Below, in pieces: positions 1 through 5,932 of a stretch of DNA of 6,813 nt (positions are counted from its first letter, which is position 1; every line of letters starts with the position of its first letter). The notes beneath the pieces were generated by a model. It was not told the DNA's origin. It worked only from the letters and a program-made list of their open reading frames with translations, and ran no database searches. The position numbers and the translations under genes are program-made. Location of the stretch: positions 1-6,813 of the forward strand of contig JAZQHA010000070.1 of the NCBI GenBank assembly GCA_045540315.1, given 5' to 3'. Origin of the DNA: CAG-557 sp045540315. Lineage in GTDB: Bacteria; Bacillota; Clostridia; Oscillospirales; Acutalibacteraceae.

Positions 1-181
1 GGAGGCGAAAAAGCTAAACGAGCAAGACATGCAAAAGTTCGTCAAAAAGGTTCTTTTGCCAAAGGCCAAAAAGTTAGGCTACGACTTCTCTGAGAAAGAC
101 TTGTCGGATTTTGGCAACTCGCACGGGATGGCAAACTTGGACAAACTTTCGCTCGAGGACTTGGAGAACGTAAGCGGTGGT
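1..181 (+). other. Nif11-like leader peptide with GG cleavage site, gene 1 (partial)
   Basis: The visible 60 codons carry the helical, charged leader pattern KVLLPKAKKLGYDFSEKDL, then LEDLENVSGG, with the two Gly codons at 176-181. The hydrophobic residues before a terminal double glycine are the recognition pattern known for C39 peptidase domains. About 30 leader codons lie upstream of the window. Cleavage after the second Gly is predicted, not shown. Confidence 0.8.
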
Positions 182-3100
182 GTGAACAAAGGCCTTTTGA
201 GTGCGATGTTCTCACTGGCTATGTTTATGGGCGTTGGTGCTGGAGTTGGCATGTCGGCTAGTGCGATGATGGATCCTGGAGAAGGTAGCGCTGCACCGGC
301 TGCTGCCGCAAGTCGCCAGTTGGATGAGGGTGCGGTTGACGCTGGTGCAGCAGAGGACGAAGACGCACGTGCCGATTTCGACGTCAATGCTGTGGACTAT
401 GTTGGCATGGCTGACAACATGCGGAAGTGGCAAACGGTTGCGCTTGGTGACGTGAACCTGGTTGGGTATGAACAACCGGAGGCGGGGACGGCTGACGGCG
501 TGCAGAATTGGCAAACGGGTACGATGGATGGTATGGCGAAGTTGGAGACTTACAATGAGCACGCAGTCGAGACAGCTACGAAAAACTCTGAACGTTATGA
601 GGAGTTGCTTGAGGAACTGGAAGGAGATGTGGCTACTGCAATCTATGTATCAGACCTTGAACGCAATTTGGCGAAGATGACCGCGGCCGAATTGAAAATG
701 ATACAGCGTATTAAGGAGGAAAGGTCGTTCGCGGATGAGTACATCAGCTCTTTGCGTGATTTGACAGATACGACTGCCGTGCGTGGAGACAAGCTACAGC
801 GTGTCTTGGAGGAAGCGATGAAATTGAGGCGTTCGGCTGCGGAGTATGATATGTACGCACAACGTTTTGCAATCCGTGGGTTTGGGCGTAATGTTGATAA
901 GGTGTCTGAGGACATGGAGAAGTACCTACGGGAAGCGGACCAGTGCATGGGGAAAGCTGCTAAAGAGCTGTGGTGTTCTCTGGAGGGGACCATTTTTGCG
1001 TGCGACGCGGTTCTGGAGAGAGTTAGGGGGCGAATTCAACGAGTGACCGAACTGAACGCGCTGCTGCAATCGCACATGTACACACTGAATGGTGCTATTG
1101 CACGGTTGTCGGCGTTTAGAAATAACTCGGTTATAGCGGAGATACTGAAAAGGCTAGGATATGCGCTTGGTGAATGTGAAGAAGAACGAACGATGAACGA
1201 GGCTAGGTTGGCTGCGGCTTCGCTTGAAGAGAGCGCGGCTGAAGATGAGTTGAGACGAGCGGAGGCTGAGATGAGAGGGGTGGCGACTACGGTGGCACAC
1301 GCCGACGCGGAGGTGCTAGGGGAACATATTACAGAATTGAAATCGGCCCTTAGTACCATGCAGGATGGTGAGGAGAGAGACCGTGCTCAGTTGACTCTTG
1401 ATCTACTTCAGTGCGAGTTGAAACGGTCACCGGCTGTAGTGGCGCGAGCCACGTTAGAGATGCTGCGCACGCACGCTGCACGGTTGCAAGATCAGATGAA
1501 TGCCGCAGATGCGGATGAAGGTGCAGCGTGGAACAGTAGGCCGATTGGCCTGGCTCAAGCGACTATGGAAACGCTTCAGGTTGAATTAACTGGTCCGCAG
1601 TACGAGGAAGCTTCTATCCAGGCTCAAATGTTTGAAATTAAACGCCGCCTAACATACCTAACCAGAAAAGAACTAAGCACGATTACGAATATCAAAGGTA
1701 AAAACAGAAATATAAGTATGTGGTCTATTGATAGCTTGGTCGCTAGTGGGTTGGCCGACCGTGCGGAGTCTGAATCTATGATGCGGGATATGCTGGTGGA
1801 TGCGGCGGACTGCTTGCGAGCGGTGACGAGACGTGACGCGAACGCGGACGCTGCGACTGAACGGGAGGTCGCGTCATGTTATAACGCAGCGGACTATATG
1901 TGGGACATGGCGCACCAACGTATGGCCTCTGCTTCTGAGTTACCATATGATTCTTGGGAGAGGAACGCTGAAGCGGTCCGTCACTGCAGTGAAGTTTTGA
2001 CGAATGTAAATCTACTCGAACAAGACTTGCACCTACGAAGTGAACAGCTGCAATTGCATATAGACGCGCTGGATGATGCTTTTGAGCAGTTGTCACAGTT
2101 TAGTAACAACCCTGCTGTCGCAGAGTTTATAGCTTCATTGACGACTGAGCGCGCGACCGTTGAACAACAACTACATGAGAACCAGGCCAAGTTGGAACAA
2201 ATCCCGGATGAATGCAAAAAGACTGAGGATACGCTGGAGCAAGCCTGGCAGATATTGATTGATACTCCGGGAGTGATACAGCAATCTGCAAATGAAATCC
2301 TGAAACAATACGATGATATGTTAGAAGCGGAATGGGGAGACGCGACTACGTATGAAGAAAACGGTCTGGCTCAGCGGAAGCTTGAGCAGAGTCGAACCAG
2401 GTTGGGTGAGGTTAAGCCTATGATGCTACAAGCCGGGATTGATAGTCTGAGAAAATACGGTGAGAAATTGTCTAACGCTCTTCGTATGCGAGGTGAGGAT
2501 GAAGATGTCAGCATGCTCCATAGGTTGGCTGATCTGACTCAGAAGGAGATGGAAAGGCTTCAGGCTGAATTAGATAATCCGCAAACCAAAGGAGTTTCTA
2601 TCGCGGCTAAAATACCTGGAATTAAACGCGAACTGAAGAAACTGACCAGAAAGGAAAAAGACACGATTCGGCGTATCGGACTGAGAGAAAAAGAGAGCAA
2701 GTATGCCGCTGACCGTGTTAGTGACTATAAAGTCGACAGGCGTACGCGCCTTGATTATGTGCGGAGCGAGCTTAATGGTGCACTGGTTGATTTGTGGTGC
2801 GGGGCGCCATATGTCCGACGCTGGGGTGATCGTGCTAATAAGTGGAAAGATAAAACTTATGTTGATCCTTATGGATTTGACAAAGAGAAAGATTACTGGC
2901 AATCAGCGCGTGAGAAAGTGGCTAATGCTTCTAAGTTTCCGTATTCTTCTTGGAAGATTAGCTGTGATGTTGTCCGTGCTTGCGAGAAAGTACGGAACAG
3001 TGTACGTCAACGCGCGCAAGACTTGGAGCAACTGAGCGAAGTGCAAAGATTACATATAAACATGTTGAATGAGGCTATTGAGCAGCTGTCACCGATTAAG

Positions 3101-5479
3101 GAAAAACCTGACGTTGCGGAGTTGATAGCTTCGCTGGAGACTGAGTGTGCGAACATTAAACAAACACAGCTAGAGACCCAGAATAAGCTGAAGAAAGTAC
3201 CGGATGAATTGAGACAGGCTGAGGATGAGCTGCAACAGGCTGTGGCTGAGTTGAAAAAGTATCCAAGAGAGCAGCGACAAGTCGCAACTGAAATGTGGCG
3301 AGGACAAGTTAAGAAGTTGCGATCTGACCTTAGGGGGAAAGATAGAGACACGGCTCAGTGTGCGCTTGCTCTGACTCAGTTTGAGTCGGAAGAGTTTGTG
3401 GCTATGACGCTACAAGCCGGAATTAAAACGCTGAACGAACACATTGAGAAGTTGGAAACTGACCTTCGTTTCTCACGTAAGGAGGAAGATAAAGGTGTGA
3501 TCCGTAGCGTGATTGACCTGACGCATGAGGAGTTGGACGAACTTCAGGCTGAATTGGATGCTCTGCAGATCGAAGGGACCTCTATCCAGGCTCAAATGTT
3601 TGGAATTAAACGCAACCTAGCGCAACTGATCCGAAATGATATGCGCACGCTTAAGAATATCGGCTATACAGAGAGGGCTATTGAGGCGGACGAAGGTATG
3701 GCTGATGCGATGATGTCCAGTGGCAACTCTCTTGAGAGTATGCGGAACAAGCTGAGGGGAGCGATGTATCAACTGGGGCTAACGGCGGATGATGACCAAA
3801 CTGCGCAGGAGAATGTTCAAGCTGCTGCTTACTATTCTGACCGCGCTAACAATAGTCGGAGGCGCGCGCGCTCTTGTATGGACGATGTTCTTAAGTTTCC
3901 ATATTCTTCTTGGAAGAGTAACTGTGATGCTGTCCGTTATCGCAATACAGTACTGACCAGTATGAATTTACGCGAACAAGAATTGAACCGACTGAGCGAC
4001 CAGCTACAATTGCATATAGATGCGCTGAAAGGTGCTCTTGAGCAGATGTCACAGTTTAGTGAAGACCCTAGTGTCAAGGAGTTTATAGCTGTGCTGGAGG
4101 CTGAACATGCGAACGTTGGACAAATACTGCAAGATACCCAGGCTAAGCTGAAGAGAGTCCCGGATGAATTGAAACAGGCTGAGGCGAAGCTGCAACAGTC
4201 CGAGGCTAAATTGAGGGAAGCTCCACGTGTGATGCTACAAGCCGCAAACGAAATGATGAGCGAACGCATTGAGGAGTTACAAGTTGCATTGAGAGGCGCG
4301 ACTACGGATAAAAGGAGAGAGCTGGCTCAGCGGAACCTTACCCTGGTTCAGGACGAGTTGAGTAAGTTTCCAGCTATGGTGCTACTAACCGGAATTAAAA
4401 TGCTGGGTGAACACATTGAAAAGTTGGAAACTGACCTTCGTTTCTCACATAATGAGGAAGATAAAGGTGTGATCCTTAGGTTAATTGACCTGACGCAGGA
4501 GGAGTTGGACAAACTTCAGGCTGAATTGGATACTCTGCAGATCGAAGGGACTTCTATCGAGGTTCAAATGTTTGAAATTAAACGCAAGCTAGCGCAACTG
4601 ACCAGAACGATTAAGAGTATCGGCTATAGAGAGACCGCTATAGAGGCTGCCAAAGGCATGGCTGATAAGTTGATGTCCAGTGATGAATATCTTGAACGTA
4701 TGCGGATCAAGTTGAGGGGAGCGATATTTGCTTTGGAACTAGCGGCGGATGCTGACCAAGCTGACGATAGCTGGCGGATCGCGCGCCTTCATATGGACAA
4801 TGTTTCTAAGTTCCTATATTCTTCTTGGAAGAGTAACTGTGATGCTGTCCGTTATCGCAATACAGTACTGACCAGTATGAATTTACGCGAACAAGAATTG
4901 AACCGACTGAGCGACCAGCTACAGTCGCATATTGGCGAGCTGGATAATGCTCGTGCGCAGATGTCACCGTTTATGGGCAACCCTGAGGTTACGGATTTTA
5001 TGGTTTTGATGGAGGCTGAACGTAAGAACGTTGAACAACAACTACATGAAACCCAGGCTAAGCTGAAGCGAGTCCCGGATGAATTGAAACAGGCTGAGGC
5101 TGAGCTGCAACAGGTCGAAGCTGCGTTGAGGGAGGTTCCACGTGTGACGCTAGAAGCCGCAAATAAAATGATGAGCGAACGCATTGAGAAGTTACAAGTT
5201 GCGTTGAGAGACACGACTACGGATAAAAGGAGAGAGGTGGCTCAGCGGCACCTTACCCTGGTTCAGGACGAGTTGAGTAAGTTTCCAGCTATGGTGCAAC
5301 AAGCCGGAATTAAAACACTGGAAGAACACATTGGCGAGTTGGAACATAAGCTTGACACCGCAACTAAGGAGGAAGACAAAGGCATACTCCGTAGGCTGAT
5401 TGACCTGACTCGGGAGGAGAAGGCAATGCTCCAGGCTGAATTGGATGATAGTGGACATTCTGCGGAGCTTCGTGGGTAA
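1..5479 (+). CDS. Giant secreted coiled-coil repeat protein with Nif11-like double-glycine leader (5' partial)
   Basis: The frame is open from the window edge (first full codon at 2) to TAA at 5477, followed at once by a second TAA. The ATG at 29 is not the likely start. The codons at 2-28 match the paralogue at 5663, whose ATG lies 30 codons further upstream, so the full protein should be about 1,855 residues. Counting from the codon at 29: residues 1-51 are the rest of a Nif11-like leader ending VSGG; 52-80 are a hydrophobic Met/Gly/Ala stretch; 81-200 are an acidic Ala/Gly-rich linker with a small WQT repeat (Trp 134 and 161); 201-1816 are five repeats of about 325 residues, rich in Glu, Gln, Lys, Arg and Leu with heptad-like spacing. 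No catalytic motif is seen. Leaders of this class direct export and cleavage after GG by C39-peptidase ABC transporters; export of so large a cargo is inference. The function is not recognised; a structural, surface or host-directed role is possible. The reading frame is certain, the role is not. Confidence 0.93.
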   Translation, partial: EAKKLNEQDMQKFVKKVLLPKAKKLGYDFSEKDLSDFGNSHGMANLDKLSLEDLENVSGGVNKGLLSAMFSLAMFMGVGAGVGMSASAMMDPGEGSAAPAAAASRQLDEGAVDAGAAEDEDARADFDVNAVDYVGMADNMRKWQTVALGDVNLVGYEQPEAGTADGVQNWQTGTMDGMAKLETYNEHAVETATKNSERYEELLEELEGDVATAIYVSDLERNLAKMTAAELKMIQRIKEERSFADEYISSLRDLTDTTAVRGDKLQRVLEEAMKLRRSAAEYDMYAQRFAIRGFGRNVDKVSEDMEKYLREADQCMGKAAKELWCSLEGTIFACDAVLERVRGRIQRVTELNALLQSHMYTLNGAIARLSAFRNNSVIAEILKRLGYALGECEEERTMNEARLAAASLEESAAEDELRRAEAEMRGVATTVAHADAEVLGEHITELKSALSTMQDGEERDRAQLTLDLLQCELKRSPAVVARATLEMLRTHAARLQDQMNAADADEGAAWNSRPIGLAQATMETLQVELTGPQYEEASIQAQMFEIKRRLTYLTRKELSTITNIKGKNRNISMWSIDSLVASGLADRAESESMMRDMLVDAADCLRAVTRRDANADAATEREVASCYNAADYMWDMAHQRMASASELPYDSWERNAEAVRHCSEVLTNVNLLEQDLHLRSEQLQLHIDALDDAFEQLSQFSNNPAVAEFIASLTTERATVEQQLHENQAKLEQIPDECKKTEDTLEQAWQILIDTPGVIQQSANEILKQYDDMLEAEWGDATTYEENGLAQRKLEQSRTRLGEVKPMMLQAGIDSLRKYGEKLSNALRMRGEDEDVSMLHRLADLTQKEMERLQAELDNPQTKGVSIAAKIPGIKRELKKLTRKEKDTIRRIGLREKESKYAADRVSDYKVDRRTRLDYVRSELNGALVDLWCGAPYVRRWGDRANKWKDKTYVDPYGFDKEKDYWQSAREKVANASKFPYSSWKISCDVVRACEKVRNSVRQRAQDLEQLSEVQRLHINMLNEAIEQLSPIKEKPDVAELIASLETECANIKQTQLETQNKLKKVPDELRQAEDELQQAVAELKKYPREQRQVATEMWRGQVKKLRSDLRGKDRDTAQCALALTQFESEEFVAMTLQAGIKTLNEHIEKLETDLRFSRKEEDKGVIRSVIDLTHEELDELQAELDALQIEGTSIQAQMFGIKRNLAQLIRNDMRTLKNIGYTERAIEADEGMADAMMSSGNSLESMRNKLRGAMYQLGLTADDDQTAQENVQAAAYYSDRANNSRRRARSCMDDVLKFPYSSWKSNCDAVRYRNTVLTSMNLREQELNRLSDQLQLHIDALKGALEQMSQFSEDPSVKEFIAVLEAEHANVGQILQDTQAKLKRVPDELKQAEAKLQQSEAKLREAPRVMLQAANEMMSERIEELQVALRGATTDKRRELAQRNLTLVQDELSKFPAMVLLTGIKMLGEHIEKLETDLRFSHNEEDKGVILRLIDLTQEELDKLQAELDTLQIEGTSIEVQMFEIKRKLAQLTRTIKSIGYRETAIEAAKGMADKLMSSDEYLERMRIKLRGAIFALELAADADQADDSWRIARLHMDNVSKFLYSSWKSNCDAVRYRNTVLTSMNLREQELNRLSDQLQSHIGELDNARAQMSPFMGNPEVTDFMVLMEAERKNVEQQLHETQAKLKRVPDELKQAEAELQQVEAALREVPRVTLEAANKMMSERIEKLQVALRDTTTDKRREVAQRHLTLVQDELSKFPAMVQQAGIKTLEEHIGELEHKLDTATKEEDKGILRRLIDLTREEKAMLQAELDDSGHSAELRG
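182..268 (+). other. Conserved hydrophobic segment after the GG site, gene 1
   Basis: After GG the protein reads VNKGLLSAMFSLAMFMG followed by VGAGVGMSASAM. A Lys, then about 20 uncharged hydrophobic and small residues with GxGxG spacing, then SASA looks either like a Sec-type signal sequence with an A-x-A site or like a Gly-zipper membrane helix. It is the most conserved part of the shared module: bases 215-268 are identical to 5966-6019. Whether it inserts in membrane or is cleaved is unknown. Confidence 0.7.
629..1609 (+). repeat. Protein repeat 1 of 5 (327 residues), most divergent
   Basis: It begins VATAIYVSDLERNLAKMTAAEL, where later copies have SIQAQMFEIKR followed by xLxxLTRKEL. It lacks the YSSW motif, having ELWCSLEG in its place, but keeps the following elements, for example LQSHMYTLNGAIARLSAF aligned with LQLHIDALDDAFEQLSQF in copy 2. 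It ends ETLQVELTGPQ, matching LQAELD at the end of other copies. The assignment rests on order and spacing as much as on identity. Confidence 0.75.
1610..2593 (+). repeat. Protein repeat 2 of 5 (328 residues)
   Basis: It opens with ASIQAQMFEIKRRLTYLTRK. It carries the LPYDSW variant of the YSSW motif, then LQLHIDALDDAFEQLSQFSN, HENQAKLEQIPDE and, near the end, RLADLTQKEMERLQAELDN. All of these elements recur in the same order in copies 3 to 5. Confidence 0.85.
2594..3577 (+). repeat. Protein repeat 3 of 5 (328 residues)
   Basis: It opens with VSIAAKIPGIKRELKKLTRK, has KFPYSSWKISCDVVR, and ends DLTHEELDELQAELDALQ. Its last third (QAGIKTLNEHIEKLETDLRF) is much closer to copy 4 than its first third is, which suggests that the duplication unit or later gene conversion covered the 3-4 junction. 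Confidence 0.88.
3578..4549 (+). repeat. Protein repeat 4 of 5 (324 residues)
   Basis: It opens with TSIQAQMFGIKRNLAQL, has KFPYSSWKSNCDAVRYRN, and ends LTQEELDKLQAELDTLQ. Bases 3901-4008 are identical to 4816-4923 in copy 5. It is the closest relative of copy 5 over its whole length. Confidence 0.9.
3901..4008 (+). repeat. 108-base perfect direct repeat, copy a
   Basis: Bases 3901-4008 in repeat 4 match 4816-4923 in repeat 5 with no difference. They encode the YSSWKSNCDAVRYRNTVLTS stretch and the following NLREQELNRLSDQL helix. The run is bounded by clear mismatches, so it marks recent duplication or gene conversion. Confidence 0.95.
4550..5479 (+). repeat. Protein repeat 5 of 5 (309 residues plus stop)
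   Basis: It opens with TSIEVQMFEIKRKLAQLTR and carries KFLYSSWKSNCDAVRYRN. It is shorter than copy 4 by a 4-residue deletion near its start and a roughly 15-residue deletion before the YSSW motif. It ends LTREEKAMLQAELDD, and the stop follows eight residues later, almost exactly where a sixth copy would begin. Confidence 0.9.
4816..4923 (+). repeat. 108-base perfect direct repeat, copy b
   Basis: This is the partner of 3901-4008 at an offset of 915 bases. Immediately downstream, the codons for LQLHIDALKGA in copy 4 become LQSHIGELDNA here, so the identity stops sharply. Confidence 0.95.
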
Positions 5480-5544
5480 TAATTTGACTTTCATTTTGGC
5501 GCAGAGCCAACAGGCTTTTTGGCTTATGATGTAATACAAATCAA

Positions 5545-5574
5545 GACGTCACAAATATGTGGCGTCATTTTTTT
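5545..5574 (+). terminator. Rho-independent terminator after gene 1
   Basis: The stem GACGTCAC (5545-5552) pairs with GTGGCGTC (5559-5566), giving eight pairs with one G-T wobble around the loop AAATAT, followed by A and seven T (5568-5574). It lies 66 bases past the stop of gene 1 and before the promoter of gene 2. A weaker hairpin, AGCCAA with TTGGCT (5505-5510 and 5519-5524), sits upstream without a T-run after it. Confidence 0.88.
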
Positions 5575-5597
5575 ATTTAAAAATATTCATAAAAGAG

Positions 5598-5627
5598 TTG
5601 ACATTTATTTTTGTTTTATGTTAAAAT
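5598..5627 (+). promoter_or_regulatory. Vegetative sigma70/sigmaA-type promoter with extended -10 for gene 2
   Basis: The perfect -35 TTGACA (5598-5603), an 18-base AT-rich spacer and the -10 TAAAAT (5622-5627), preceded by TG at 5619-5620 in the extended -10 position, predict a start of transcription near 5634. The 5' leader would then be only about 30 bases, too short for a riboswitch. No clear operator repeat is seen. Together with the terminator just upstream, this makes gene 2 its own transcription unit. Confidence 0.85.
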
Positions 5628-5647
5628 TTATCTGAATTTGTAAAATA

Positions 5648-5654
5648 GAAGGGA
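5648..5654 (+). promoter_or_regulatory. Shine-Dalgarno of gene 2
   Basis: GAAGGGA ends eight bases before ATG 5663. It decides the start in favour of 5663 over the in-frame ATG at 5654, which overlaps the site itself. Confidence 0.75.
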
Positions 5655-5662
5655 TGGTAAGA

Positions 5663-5932
5663 ATGAAAAACGAGCAAATTCGAGAATTTTTCACAAAGGT
5701 GGCAAACGATGAGAGTTTTAAAGCAGAGGTTTTGAAGCTCAAAGAGGAACTGGAGGCGAAAAAGCTAAACGAGCAAGACGTACAGAAATTCGTCGGAAAG
5801 GTGCTTTTGCCAAAGGCCAAAAAGTTAGGCTACGACTTCTCGGAGAAAGACCTGGCGGATTTTGGCAACTCGCACGGGATGGCAAACTTGGATAAACTTT
5901 CGCCGGATGACTTGGAGAATGTGAGCGGTGGT
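5663..5932 (+). other. Nif11-like leader peptide with GG cleavage site, gene 2 (complete)
   Basis: This is a complete 90-residue leader: an N-terminal helix (EQIREFFTKVANDESFKAEV), a Lys/Glu-rich middle, the GYDFSEKDLADF element and a terminal DLENVSGG. The Gly codons are at 5927-5932. It matches the Nif11-type leader layout, though it is slightly longer than usual for that family. It gives the full form of the leader that is cut by the window edge in gene 1. Confidence 0.82.

Larger units (their letters stand above)
1..268 (+). repeat. Duplicated N-terminal delivery module, copy 1
   Basis: Bases 1-268 align without gaps to 5752-6019. I count 19 mismatches, about 93% identity. Over 89 codons, 16 differ and 7 of these change the amino acid. 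Similarity ends abruptly after this point apart from a shared ATGGATCCT, which in gene 1 follows one extra ATG codon. The homologous 5' part of this copy lies outside the window. Confidence 0.92.

Noticed and set aside
29..31. ATG at 29 as the start of gene 1
   Set aside because: The frame is open upstream to the window edge and the codons at 2-28 match codons 31-39 of the paralogue. At 29 the paralogue has GTA, an internal Val codon, and no Shine-Dalgarno lies before 29.
79..1359. Several minus-strand open frames of about 100 codons opposite gene 1
   Set aside because: They are Ser/Ala/Cys-rich shadows of the Glu/Gln/Leu codons of the coiled-coil gene. Similar ones recur at the same place in each repeat because the DNA is repeated.
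629..5479. Could the repeats be a CRISPR array or satellite DNA
   Set aside because: The period is about 980 bases, divisible by three, and similarity follows the reading frame, so this is protein-level tandem duplication.
629..5479. Assignment of the repeats to SMC, myosin or spectrin families
   Set aside because: The similarity is only coiled-coil composition. There are no nucleotide-binding motifs, and the unit length of about 328 residues does not match the approximately 106-residue spectrin repeat.
5504..5525. Hairpin just after the stop of gene 1 as the main terminator
   Set aside because: The stem is short, and the only T-run lies inside the alternative loop rather than after the stem. 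The hairpin at 5545-5574 is far better.
5480..5662. Small RNA, tRNA or riboswitch in the spacer
   Set aside because: Apart from the terminator and promoter there is no folded or conserved element, and the predicted 5' leader is only about 30 bases.
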